Source: Hufsiella arboris (GTDB lineage Bacteria > Bacteroidota > Bacteroidia > Sphingobacteriales > Sphingobacteriaceae). From it: a stretch of DNA of 64,000 nt. Below, one piece after another: positions 45,210 to 53,870 of this stretch. Each line of letters starts with the position of its first letter. Within the stretch, counting starts at the first letter, position 1. Under the pieces are notes generated by a model. It ran no database searches. It was not told the origin of the DNA and saw only the letters and a program-made list of their open reading frames with translations. Made by a program: the position numbers and the translations under genes. The stretch covers positions 496,001-560,000 of the forward strand of contig NZ_WVHT01000002.1 in assembly GCF_009834875.1 (NCBI RefSeq). Direction: 5' to 3'.

Positions 45210-46661
45210 TTAAAATTGAAAATAGATGAAACTGTTCGAGTTAAAATTGCCTAAAAATAGAATCGATATTATTCCCGTAATATAAATCCCCCATCTGAAT
45301 ACCATTGGCTTCTGTGCAAAAGTTTCACTGATCCGATATTTCGCTTCCAACGTCTGTATTAACTCTAATAAAATTATGATCATAAAACTGTTGACTATAA
45401 ACGTGCCGTTCCTTGGGAAATTCAAAGTCATTAAACTTCTTTCATGAAAAACCTGCGTCAGCTCTGAAGGTATGTTCAGAAATTTCTTGAATATAGCCAG
45501 TGCATCTTTCAAAGTGTTGGCGCGGAAAAACACCCACGTAACGGTCACAAGGAAAAATACAGTTGTTACATTAATCGCATTATTAAGCCAGCCTATCTTG
45601 CTGATACCTAATCCATCAATTACTTTCTGCCTTCCGTCGCGAGAGATAATAGCAAATACAAGGTAAAATCCGTGTAAAGCTCCCCAAATTATAAATGTCC
45701 AGTTCGCTCCATGCCAAAAACCACTGACGAGGAAAACAAAAAACAGGTTAAAATACCCTCTGGATACTGAAACCCTATTGCCACCCAACGGGATGTACAG
45801 ATAATCTTTAAACCATGTAGAAAGCGAGATATGCCATCTTTTCCAAAATTCAGAAATAGATCGCGCATGGTAAGGTTTATTGAAATTGGTCATTAACTTA
45901 AAGCCCATGACACGGGCGGCACCAATAGCTATGTCAGAATATCCAGAAAAGTCGCAATAAATTTGAAATGAAAAGAAAATTGTTCCTATCAATAAGGAAG
46001 TACCTGATGCATTGCCAGGGTCGTTAAAAACGTTGCTAGTGAAACCCGCAAGCCTGTCAGCAACCACCATCTTTTTAATCAGGCCCCACATCATTAAACG
46101 TAAGCCTGATACTACATTTTCGTACTTGAAATATTGTTTTTCATGAAATTGGTGCAGGACATTTTGCGGCCGTTCAATAGGACCGGCAACTAACTGGGGA
46201 TAGAACATCACGTATAACGCGTAGATTCCGAAATTTCTTTCGGCTTTTTGATTCCCGCGATAAACTTCTATGGTATAACTCATCGCCTGAAACGTGTGAA
46301 AAGATAAACCTATCGGTAACAAAATAGTCAGGAAAGGCATGTTCAAGCTCGAAACGGCGTTAATATTTTCGATAAAAAAATTATAATACTTAAAAACCGC
46401 TAAAATCCCAATGTTAGTAACTAAACTCAATACCAGGAAAGCTTTTCGTTTTGATCCCTCAGATTTCTCTATAACGAGCCCAGCGATATAATCGATGATG
46501 ATTGTGCCTGCCAGTATTAAGATATAAATGGGAACAAAATACATGTAGAAGTAACAACTCGCCATCAGAAGGAGGAACCACCTGTATTTGTGCGGCAACA
46601 AAAAAAACAATGTTGTCACTATCGGAAAGAAGATTAAGAATTCGTAAGAGTTGAAAAGCAT
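45210..46661 (-). CDS. MBOAT family O-acyltransferase (AlgI/DltB-like)
   Basis: A 483-residue membrane protein with about twelve helices. The diagnostic motifs are complete: YPQLVAGPIERP (154-165), QIYCDFSGYSDIAIG (233-247), EFWKRWHISLSTWFKDYLYIPLGGN in part (271-295), and the catalytic histidine H317 in SGFWHGANW. The family moves acyl chains to extracellular alginate, teichoic acid or other polymers. It is the first gene of a two-gene operon with the SGNH-like protein. Its start lies next to a strong divergent promoter for the pseudouridine synthase gene. Confidence 0.95.
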   Translation of the reverse strand: MLFNSYEFLIFFPIVTTLFFLLPHKYRWFLLLMASCYFYMYFVPIYILILAGTIIIDYIAGLVIEKSEGSKRKAFLVLSLVTNIGILAVFKYYNFFIENINAVSSLNMPFLTILLPIGLSFHTFQAMSYTIEVYRGNQKAERNFGIYALYVMFYPQLVAGPIERPQNVLHQFHEKQYFKYENVVSGLRLMMWGLIKKMVVADRLAGFTSNVFNDPGNASGTSLLIGTIFFSFQIYCDFSGYSDIAIGAARVMGFKLMTNFNKPYHARSISEFWKRWHISLSTWFKDYLYIPLGGNRVSVSRGYFNLFFVFLVSGFWHGANWTFIIWGALHGFYLVFAIISRDGRQKVIDGLGISKIGWLNNAINVTTVFFLVTVTWVFFRANTLKDALAIFKKFLNIPSELTQVFHERSLMTLNFPRNGTFIVNSFMIIILLELIQTLEAKYRISETFAQKPMVFRWGIYITGIISILFLGNFNSNSFIYFQF

Positions 46662-46665
46662 AAAC

Positions 46666-46697
46666 TTTGATTCAGAAGCAAGGTTTCTTTATATTTG
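46666..46697 (+). promoter_or_regulatory. Strong Bacteroidota promoter (-33 TTTG, -7 TATATTTG)
   Basis: TTTG at 46666-46669 and TATATTTG at 46690-46697 are separated by 20 bases, matching both boxes of the housekeeping promoter. Transcription toward the pseudouridine synthase gene would start near 46703, leaving a leader of about 195 bases, or could yield a short RNA. Confidence 0.6.
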
Positions 46698-46860
46698 CGC
46701 CTATTTAAAATGGACTTTACATCAATTTTTTAATAATTGATTTTGTTTAAAATTGCCTAATCTTTTGAAGAAATGTTAACTAAAAGTCTTAAAAAATATA
46801 AATCGTACAAATGTTGTGTATCACTTGTATAAAATTTGCACAGTTTGTCTATCGTACACC

Positions 46861-46885
46861 AGAATAGTGATACTTACGCTATTCT
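46861..46885 (+). other. Hairpin just before the rluA-family start codon
   Basis: AGAATAG (46861-46867) and CTATTCT (46879-46885) form a perfect seven-base stem with an 11-base loop, ending 13 bases before the GTG start. It could mask or shape the initiation site. Confidence 0.4.
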
Positions 46886-46898
46886 ATAAATTTAACTA

Positions 46899-47630
46899 GT
46901 GAAGTTTCCGAAATTCCAGGATTTAATTTTATTTGAAGACGATAATGTGATTGTGGTGAACAAGCCTCCATTTATCAGCTCATTAGACGAACGTTCGGCG
47001 CAAGGTGCCGGCGGTGAGATCAACATGTTACGACTTGCCAAGGCGTATTCCTCAGACGCCCAGGTTTGTCATCGCTTAGATAAGGAAACGTCAGGTTGCC
47101 TCATTATAGCTAAAAATCCTGAAGCTTACCGTTCTGTATCCATGCAGTTCGAGCGTCGGAAAGTAAAAAAGATTTATAACGCTGTTGTTGATGGTACTCA
47201 TGTGTTTAATGAACTATTAGTTGATTTACCCATACTGAACATAGGGAATAAAAATGTGAGCATCAGCAGGAGTGAGGGCAAGGCTGCCGAAACATGGTTC
47301 AACTCGCTGCGTTATTTTAAACATTATACATTGGTAGAATGCCGCCCCGTTACCGGACGGATGCACCAGATCCGTATCCATCTGGCTACTCAAAAAGCTT
47401 CTATAGCAGGAGACGATATGTACGGCGGCAAGCCGGTTTTCTTATCTAAAATAAAAAGGGGATATTATTTAGGTAAAGACCAAGAGGAGCTGCCTATTAT
47501 GAAAAGGTTCGCCCTGCATGCTAAAGAAGTTACTTTTACTTTATTAGACGGCACTGAAAAAACAATTACAGCTGGTTATCCAAAGGATTTCGAAACACTT
47601 TTGAAACAGCTCGAGCGATTTGATACCTAA
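46899..47630 (+). CDS. RluA-family pseudouridine synthase
   Basis: A 243-residue synthase without an S4 domain. The catalytic motif VCHRLDKETSGCLIIAKN (Asp in HRLD) and the later GRMHQIRIHLA are intact, and DGTEKTITAGYPKDF is typical of the C-terminus. It converts uridines to pseudouridine in rRNA or tRNA; the target cannot be told. The start is GTG 46899, since the next in-frame codons upstream include a stop. Its stop overlaps the convergent DUF695 gene by four bases. A long 5' leader with a hairpin suggests translational control. Confidence 0.93.
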   Translation: MKFPKFQDLILFEDDNVIVVNKPPFISSLDERSAQGAGGEINMLRLAKAYSSDAQVCHRLDKETSGCLIIAKNPEAYRSVSMQFERRKVKKIYNAVVDGTHVFNELLVDLPILNIGNKNVSISRSEGKAAETWFNSLRYFKHYTLVECRPVTGRMHQIRIHLATQKASIAGDDMYGGKPVFLSKIKRGYYLGKDQEELPIMKRFALHAKEVTFTLLDGTEKTITAGYPKDFETLLKQLERFDT

Positions 47631-48175
47631 TGCAAGTCGGCCATTGCCTTATAAAACTCTGAAACAGCTTCCCATTTCGGATCGTTCTCAAAAACATATG
47701 ATTTAATTAATCGGCTGTTTGCGGACTTTATCTTGCCAAGTGTATTATTTACAGCCTGCTGATCCTTCTGCTTTATGTAGAAAATGATATCTCTGTATCC
47801 CGGCATAGTGGTATGACCAACATAGCAAACAGAACCAATTTCCTTCATCGTTTTAACTATTTCGTCTTCCAGTACCGCAAAGCGTTTGTTTTCCGCCGGT
47901 GAAGGTTGTCCGTCTTTGTCGTGTTCAATTGTGTTTACCGTGACGAATAACGATATCGGATAACCAGCCCTGTTTCCGGCAGCTTTGTACTTGTTGCTGA
48001 TGAGTGCTGAACAGGGTTTTTCGTCTACAACGAAATCCAGCAGCGCAAACTTTTCCTTAGCTACGGTATCTTTTTTTGCCACGACCGTATCAGTGGCAAT
48101 AATTGTTTTTTTAGTATTGCCTTTGCATGCCAGCAATGAACTGCAAAGGCAAAATAATAATATAGTAAAGCGCAT
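47627..48175 (-). CDS. DUF695-like lipoprotein
   Basis: A 182-residue exported lipoprotein (signal ending CSSLLACKGN, lipobox cysteine). After a Thr/Lys/Val-rich linker comes a globular region resembling DUF695: YPISLFVTVNTIEHDKDGQP, PAENKRFAVLEDEIV, and GHTTMPGYRDIIFYIKQKD. The function of the family is unknown. It begins one base after the arginine decarboxylase stop, so it is probably co-transcribed with the enzyme, but a link to arginine metabolism is only positional. Confidence 0.75.
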   Translation of the reverse strand: MRFTILLFCLCSSLLACKGNTKKTIIATDTVVAKKDTVAKEKFALLDFVVDEKPCSALISNKYKAAGNRAGYPISLFVTVNTIEHDKDGQPSPAENKRFAVLEDEIVKTMKEIGSVCYVGHTTMPGYRDIIFYIKQKDQQAVNNTLGKIKSANSRLIKSYVFENDPKWEAVSEFYKAMADLH

Positions 48176-48176
48176 A

Positions 48177-49571
48177 TCAGGAAGTATAACCCAGGATCTT
48201 CAGAACTTGTTTACTGTTTTGTTCTTCACCAAAAACTTCGAAATTGAAAGTTTCATCGCGATTTCTGCGGATAATAACATGCTTTGGTGATGGCAGAAGG
48301 CAATGATGTATACCGCCATAACCGCTAAGCACTTCCTGGTAAGCTCCGGTATGGAAAAAACCGAGGTATTGCACTTTCCGGGTTTTAGGCATAAAAACAC
48401 TGTTCATGTGTGCCTCCTGGTTGTAATAATCCTGGCCATCGCAGGTGATACCGCCAAGATTAACCCGCTCATACTCCGCATCCCAGTTATTAATCGGAAG
48501 TAAGATGTATTTCTGGTTCAAGGCCCAAACATCAGGCAGGTTTGTAATAAATGAACCATCAAGCATTAACCAGCGTTCGCGGTCATTTTGTTGCTTACGG
48601 CCCAAAACTTTATACAGAATGCCGGATGCTTCTGCCACCGTGTATTTGCCAAACTCGGTAATGATATCCGGTTCCATTACCTCGTGTTCGGCACAGATCT
48701 CCTTAATTCGTTTAACGATCTCGTTTACCATGTATTCGTAGTCGAAATCAAAAACCAGTGAGTCCTTAAATGGCATACCGCCGCCGATGTCGAGTGTATC
48801 GAGATCGGGATTTATCTTTTTGAATTTGCAATAAAGCGTAACGTACTTTTCTAATTCATTCCAGTAATATGGCGTGTCTGAAATACCTGAATTTATGAAA
48901 AAATGAAGAAGCTTAACTTTGAAGTTCGGGTTATGTGAGATCTTGTTATTATAGAAGTCAATCACATCTTCCATTCTTACGCCTAAACGCGACGTGTAAA
49001 ACTGTGAGTCAGGCTGTTCTTCAGCTGCTATCCTGATACCCAGATTACAGGGAACATCCATTTCCACTTCATCGTCGTAAATGTTGAACTCCTCCTTATT
49101 ATCAAGCACCGGGACGATATTTTTGAAGCCATCGTGCAGCATGTCGATGATATACTGTTTGTACTGGTAGGTCTTGAATCCGTTGCAGATTACAGTAATA
49201 TCCTTACTGACCACACCTTTTTTCTCCAGGGTATCTATCATCGGCATATCAAACGCTGATGATGTTTCAAGGTGAATGTTGTTTTTTAGCGCTTCTTCAA
49301 CGATATGACGAAAATGAGAGCTTTTCGTGCAATAGCAATATTTATAACTACCTCTATAATTGTTATTTACAATAGCTCGTTTAAATAAAAGCTTGGCTTG
49401 CTGAATTTTCTTACTGATGATGGGTAAATAGGTGAAACGAAGCGGTGTACCATACGTTTCAATCATTTCCATCAGGTTTAAATCATGGAAATATAGTTCG
49501 TCATCAATCACTTCAAAACCTTCCTGCGGAAAACCCACACTCAGGTCAATAAATTCTTCGTAGCTCTGCAT
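48177..49571 (-). CDS. speA: Arginine decarboxylase, short Bacteroidota type
   Basis: A 464-residue PLP enzyme of the alanine-racemase-fold decarboxylases that turns arginine into agmatine, a polyamine precursor. The PLP lysine is K83 in KYCYCTKSSH; LHFFINSG, TLDIGGGMPF and the late TCDGQDYY segment with the catalytic Cys-Asp are also present. It is far shorter than E. coli SpeA (about 658), as usual for this phylum. A TAnnTTTG element lies 21 bases upstream. The two guanidino-hydrolase genes upstream on the same strand and argS beyond make this an arginine-centred neighbourhood. Confidence 0.92.
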   Translation of the reverse strand: MQSYEEFIDLSVGFPQEGFEVIDDELYFHDLNLMEMIETYGTPLRFTYLPIISKKIQQAKLLFKRAIVNNNYRGSYKYCYCTKSSHFRHIVEEALKNNIHLETSSAFDMPMIDTLEKKGVVSKDITVICNGFKTYQYKQYIIDMLHDGFKNIVPVLDNKEEFNIYDDEVEMDVPCNLGIRIAAEEQPDSQFYTSRLGVRMEDVIDFYNNKISHNPNFKVKLLHFFINSGISDTPYYWNELEKYVTLYCKFKKINPDLDTLDIGGGMPFKDSLVFDFDYEYMVNEIVKRIKEICAEHEVMEPDIITEFGKYTVAEASGILYKVLGRKQQNDRERWLMLDGSFITNLPDVWALNQKYILLPINNWDAEYERVNLGGITCDGQDYYNQEAHMNSVFMPKTRKVQYLGFFHTGAYQEVLSGYGGIHHCLLPSPKHVIIRRNRDETFNFEVFGEEQNSKQVLKILGYTS

Positions 49572-49591
49572 TTATTGATTTAAAATTTTGG

Positions 49592-49599
49592 CAAAAGTA
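49592..49599 (-). promoter_or_regulatory. Bacteroidota -7 element before speA
   Basis: CAAAAGTA on the plus strand reads TACTTTTG on the minus strand, an exact TAnnTTTG, 21 bases before the decarboxylase ATG. Confidence 0.5.
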
Positions 49600-49645
49600 A
49601 CAATTGCTTTATTTAATTATTGATAAGTTTAATTGATTTTAAGTG

Positions 49646-50578
49646 TTATTGTTTGAGTGCAGTGTCATTTTTTGGCAGATGGATTTCAGCAATCATACAC
49701 CGGGCACTTCCCCCGCCATTATTCTCAATGGTACTCAGATCGCTGTAGATCAATTGTGAGTAATTATTAAGCCTTTTGATTTGATCCTCAGTTAATGAAT
49801 TAAACGCCCTCTGCGACATAACAACAAAGGTTTCATTCAACGAATTTTTTAACTGCAGCATGTTTCCGGCAAAATTATTCATCTGTGAAAAGCTGATCTC
49901 AATTATTTCTTTTCCGGTTGATGTAAAGGAGTTTGTGACCGCGTTTCTTTCCGCTTCATTTGAAATAGAATCAAGGCAGATTACTGCAAAACGATCGCCG
50001 ATACACATCATCACATTTGTATGATAAATTGCTTTGCCGGTTTCATCTGCAGAATTAAAAGCAACTACATCATATCCCGCTTTCCGTGCAAATTCTTCCA
50101 GTACTTCGCGATCTGTTCGGGGCGATAAGCAGGCGTAGGCAATTTTATTTTCCCTATCAAGCACCATGCTTCCCGTTCCCTCCAGGAATTTACCCTCAGT
50201 TTCATGATAACTTAAGTCGTTAATCCCCAGAACTGTAAAGCTTTTTCGCAATTCATCAATAATATCGTCACGGCGCTCAAGCCGGCGGTTTTCAGCCTGC
50301 ATCGGATATAAAAAAACCGATCCATCGTTATGAAGTGAAATCCAGTTATTAGGAAATATTGAATCGGGTGTGTGCGGGCTGGGGGTATCATCGATTACGT
50401 AAACGTTGATGTTACGGCCCCTCAGATTATCGACAAATGAGTCAAACTCATGTAAAGCATTTAACTGAACATTTTCTTCGAAACCTGCTTTTTGAAACAC
50501 ATTACTTTCCGAAGTTTGCTCATTAAAAGCAAAATTAACGGGCCGGATCATTAAAACTGTTGATGCTGTTTGCGACAT
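49646..50578 (-). CDS. ctlX: CtlX-like guanidino/ureido-group hydrolase
   Basis: A 310-residue member of the arginine deiminase/amidinotransferase superfamily, close to the citrulline utilisation hydrolase group. Core residues are visible: FPNNWISLH (75-83), FLEGTGSMVLDR with E133, IYHTNVMMCIG with H186, and NGGGSARCMIAE with the nucleophile C294. These enzymes cleave C-N bonds of arginine or citrulline through a Cys thiol. It starts three bases after the stop of the longer deiminase-like gene, so both are translated from one mRNA. Confidence 0.88.
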   Translation of the reverse strand: MSQTASTVLMIRPVNFAFNEQTSESNVFQKAGFEENVQLNALHEFDSFVDNLRGRNINVYVIDDTPSPHTPDSIFPNNWISLHNDGSVFLYPMQAENRRLERRDDIIDELRKSFTVLGINDLSYHETEGKFLEGTGSMVLDRENKIAYACLSPRTDREVLEEFARKAGYDVVAFNSADETGKAIYHTNVMMCIGDRFAVICLDSISNEAERNAVTNSFTSTGKEIIEISFSQMNNFAGNMLQLKNSLNETFVVMSQRAFNSLTEDQIKRLNNYSQLIYSDLSTIENNGGGSARCMIAEIHLPKNDTALKQ

Positions 50579-50581
50579 ATA

Positions 50582-52045
50582 TTATCTTTTAAAGCTTTCC
50601 CTTAACAAAGGCATACTCATACAATGAAAACCGCCACGGGCACGCGACAGTTCGGCTGAAGGCATAAGAATCAAAGTATTTTCAATGCTTTCCGGGTTTA
50701 ATTCACCATTCTCAAACTTGTTTATCAGATCCGAAGCTTTGATAACTTCAAATCCTTTTTCCTTAAACGCCTCGACAGTTTTGTCATTGCGGTCATAACC
50801 TATAACAACACCTTCACGAATTGCTAACAGGTTGCAGGAATCTGTCCATTGTTCGCGGGCATCGTAAGGGAAAATATTGTTTCCTGAGTAAATAAACTCC
50901 GTTGGCCGGTTGCTTTTTAAATCATTCTGACTGATATCATCCAGCAAATGTTCAATGCAACTGAACGTTTTCGGTGAGCCGATTTCATTCCTCGTAAACT
51001 GAATGATCTCGGGTTTTTCTTTATTCCTTTTTTCGGAAATGTAATCGATCGGGTCGAGGCCTTTGCTTTGTTCCTGCGATCCGATAGAGCCCAAAAGCAC
51101 CCACATATTTCGTTTTACCTGGGTAAAAATGGTATCGATGTGCATGAAATCGCGCTTTGGCGGAATTTTCACAACTGTTGCTTTCGATACCACGTTTCTT
51201 TCGAAAAGCATTTTAATTGCTTCGCTGGCTCCGCTGGCAGATGTGCGCTCGCTGCAACCTATCAGCACATGATCTTTGCTGACCACCATCACGTCGCCGC
51301 CTTCGATAGTCGTTTTCTCTCCATGTTCTTCGCCGGGACGCAGGAAGAATTGAAGCGTATCAGGAATTTCGATGATCTTATCTCGATAATCTTTAAACAG
51401 CTGATGATTGAAAAATATATATCGAGCCAATAGGGTTTCGCGTGCGCGGGCCTTTTTCGCAGGCTTGTTGAGTAGGATATGGTCGTTTATGGTGATGCCG
51501 ATATCCCTGGTAAAAATAAAGTTAGGAATAGGCGGGAAGATCATGTTATCATTGGCCATCGAGCCCGATATGAAAACTTTTGCGAGCTCTGAAGGCGATG
51601 TGTTAAGTAGTTCCTGTTCGAGCTGGTACGTACATCCCTCAATGGCGCAAACCGAGGCTGTCAGTTTCTGGCAAATATCCGGGTCATGTAAAATGTCGGT
51701 TAACAGGTTTTGTAACTCGATAACTTTGGTGGAATTATGAAAATCAGGATTATCAGGCTTATAGAAAGCGCGGGAATTCTCCGGCGAGTCAATTTGCTGA
51801 AGTTTTCCTTTGATCTTGTCTGGATCGAGAAAATAAAGCAGAATTTTTAAATAGTAATCATACTCCTTGCTTCTGACGATGTCAAGGTGCACGATATCTT
51901 CAAAAAGCCAGTCCTGCGCCTTAGACGGAACAACCTTTCCCAGCCCGCTGTCAGGACTATGAATTAACAGTGCTTTTAAAGAGCCAATCTCTGAATCTAC
52001 CTGGATGTGCATTGGCAAATATGTGTAATTTTTTGCGTCGTACAA
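50582..52045 (-). CDS. Long arginine deiminase-family protein
   Basis: A 487-residue protein of the arginine deiminase fold. The catalytic set is complete: FTRDIG (178-183), EGGD (248-251), MHIDT (H302, D304) and RGGFHCMSMPLLRE with the nucleophile C475. It is about 75 residues longer than ArcA-type deiminases, with extra sequence around residues 85-155 and 325-385. It probably hydrolyses arginine or a related guanidine to the ureido product and ammonia. No arcB, arcC or arcD is nearby, so a fermentative ADI pathway is not supported. It opens a two-gene unit with ctlX, divergent from argS. Confidence 0.88.
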   Translation of the reverse strand: MYDAKNYTYLPMHIQVDSEIGSLKALLIHSPDSGLGKVVPSKAQDWLFEDIVHLDIVRSKEYDYYLKILLYFLDPDKIKGKLQQIDSPENSRAFYKPDNPDFHNSTKVIELQNLLTDILHDPDICQKLTASVCAIEGCTYQLEQELLNTSPSELAKVFISGSMANDNMIFPPIPNFIFTRDIGITINDHILLNKPAKKARARETLLARYIFFNHQLFKDYRDKIIEIPDTLQFFLRPGEEHGEKTTIEGGDVMVVSKDHVLIGCSERTSASGASEAIKMLFERNVVSKATVVKIPPKRDFMHIDTIFTQVKRNMWVLLGSIGSQEQSKGLDPIDYISEKRNKEKPEIIQFTRNEIGSPKTFSCIEHLLDDISQNDLKSNRPTEFIYSGNNIFPYDAREQWTDSCNLLAIREGVVIGYDRNDKTVEAFKEKGFEVIKASDLINKFENGELNPESIENTLILMPSAELSRARGGFHCMSMPLLRESFKR

Positions 52046-52089
52046 ACTAGCTGATTAGCCAAAAACGATGTAATACGGAATGAAACACC

Positions 52090-52097
52090 TATTTTTG
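52090..52097 (+). promoter_or_regulatory. Bacteroidota -7 element immediately before argS
   Basis: TATTTTTG, an exact TAnnTTTG, ends six bases before the argS ATG, so the mRNA would start at or next to the start codon (leaderless). The -33 region is weak. Confidence 0.45.
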
Positions 52098-52102
52098 CCG
52101 CC

Positions 52103-53869
52103 ATGGATTTTATTATAGCTGAAACCCTGAAAGCCGTAAACGCTTTATACCAAACCCAATTAGCCGAGAATGATATCAACCTGCAGCAAACCCGCAAAGA
52201 GTTTGAAGGACAGGCAACCATAGTTACTTTTCCCTTTACACGCTTTTCAAAAAAATCTCCTGAAGTTACCGGGAACGAGCTGGGCGAATACCTGCAGCAA
52301 CATGTTTCGCAAATAGCTTCATTTAACGTTGTGAAGGGCTTTTTAAATATATCGCTCAAAGATGAGCATTGGATCGATTTGTTTAAACAAAACGTTTCGC
52401 AAGCTGACTATGGCTCGATTCCTTCCAAGGGACGTAAAGTTATGGTTGAATATTCGTCGCCGAACACGAACAAACCGCTGCACCTTGGCCATGTGCGAAA
52501 TAACCTGCTTGGTTTTTCGGTTTCAGAGATTTTAGCAGCCGCCGGATATGAAGTTATTAAAAGCAACCTGGTAAACGATCGCGGAATCCATATCTGCAAG
52601 TCGATGCTCGCCTGGCAAAAATTCGGTAATGGCGAAACACCGGAAAGCGCCGGATTGAAAGGCGATCACCTGGTTGGGAAATATTACGTCATCTTCGATA
52701 AGGAATATAAAAAGCAGATCGATGAGCTGAAAGAAAAGGGCTTAGCAGAAGAGCAGGCAAAAAAGGAAGCGCCGCTTATCCGGGAAGCGCAGCAAATGCT
52801 GCAGCAATGGGAAGCGGGCGACGAACAGGTACGCAGTTTATGGAGTAAAATGAACTCATGGGTTTACGCGGGTTTTGAAAGCACGTACAAAAAGCTCGGC
52901 GTTTCATTCGATAAGTTTTACTACGAATCGAATACTTACCTGCTTGGAAAAGACATCATCCAGGAAGGCTTGGATAAAGGCGTCTTCTTCAAAAAGGATG
53001 ACGGCTCGGTTTGGATTGACCTTACAGCTGACGGACTTGATGAAAAGCTGGTACTTCGCGCAGACGGCACTTCAGTTTATATCACACAGGATCTTGGAAC
53101 GGCTCAATTGAAATACAACGATTTCAGGATGGACGATTCGATCTATGTGGTTGGCAATGAACAGGATTATCACTTTAAAGTATTGTTCCTGATACTCGAC
53201 AAGCTGGGCAAGAGCTGGGCGAAAGGATTATATCATTTGTCGTATGGCATGGTTGACCTCCCTTCCGGTAAAATGAAATCCCGGGAAGGAACAGTGGTTG
53301 ACGCAGATGACCTGATCAATGAGATGATCGAGACGGCGCGTCAGCGTACGGAAGAGCTCGGTAAAACGGAAGGTTTTAATACCGATGAAAAAGATGCCTT
53401 GTACCGTATGATCGGGATGGGCGCTCTAAAATACTTCCTTTTAAAAGTTGAACCGAAGAAGCGTCTGTTATTTGATCCGAATGAGTCTATTGATTTCCAG
53501 GGGCATACCGGACCGTTTATTCAATATACCCATGCAAGGATAAAATCGGTCTTAAATAAGGCGTCATTCAATGTGGATAATGCGTCCTTTCCGGATGAAC
53601 TGACTGCTACCGAACGCGACCTGATAATTGAATTGGGTAATTTCGGTAAGCTTATAGAAGCGGCAGCGGCCGATCATAGTCCGGCAATTATTGCAAACTA
53701 CGTATATGATATCGCGAAACTTTATAATCGCTTTTATCACGAGGAAACAATTCTCAAAGCAGATGACGAACGTGTTAAGAATTTCAGGCTATTGCTTTCT
53801 TTCTCGACGGCAAATGTTATAAAGAAGGGTATGAATATGTTGGGAATCGAAGTTCCTGAGAGAATGTAG
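52103..53869 (+). CDS. argS: Arginyl-tRNA synthetase
   Basis: A 588-residue class I synthetase that charges tRNAArg. The N-terminal Add-1 domain (1-105) leads to the HIGH-type motif SSPNTNKPLHLGHVRNN (118-134); DRGIHICKSML, LGTAQLKYNDF, GNEQDYHFKVLF and the KMSK-like GKMKSREGTVV follow, and the C-terminal DALR anticodon domain ends VIKKGMNMLGIEVPERM. Length is normal. It is divergent from the deiminase-type operon with only 57 bases between, so both start regions share this small gap. Confidence 0.98.
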   Translation: MDFIIAETLKAVNALYQTQLAENDINLQQTRKEFEGQATIVTFPFTRFSKKSPEVTGNELGEYLQQHVSQIASFNVVKGFLNISLKDEHWIDLFKQNVSQADYGSIPSKGRKVMVEYSSPNTNKPLHLGHVRNNLLGFSVSEILAAAGYEVIKSNLVNDRGIHICKSMLAWQKFGNGETPESAGLKGDHLVGKYYVIFDKEYKKQIDELKEKGLAEEQAKKEAPLIREAQQMLQQWEAGDEQVRSLWSKMNSWVYAGFESTYKKLGVSFDKFYYESNTYLLGKDIIQEGLDKGVFFKKDDGSVWIDLTADGLDEKLVLRADGTSVYITQDLGTAQLKYNDFRMDDSIYVVGNEQDYHFKVLFLILDKLGKSWAKGLYHLSYGMVDLPSGKMKSREGTVVDADDLINEMIETARQRTEELGKTEGFNTDEKDALYRMIGMGALKYFLLKVEPKKRLLFDPNESIDFQGHTGPFIQYTHARIKSVLNKASFNVDNASFPDELTATERDLIIELGNFGKLIEAAAADHSPAIIANYVYDIAKLYNRFYHEETILKADDERVKNFRLLLSFSTANVIKKGMNMLGIEVPERM

Positions 53870-53870
53870 C

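Noticed and set aside
50582-52045. Classical arginine deiminase fermentation operon
   Set aside because: No carbamoyltransferase, carbamate kinase or arginine/ornithine antiporter genes are found in the neighbourhood.
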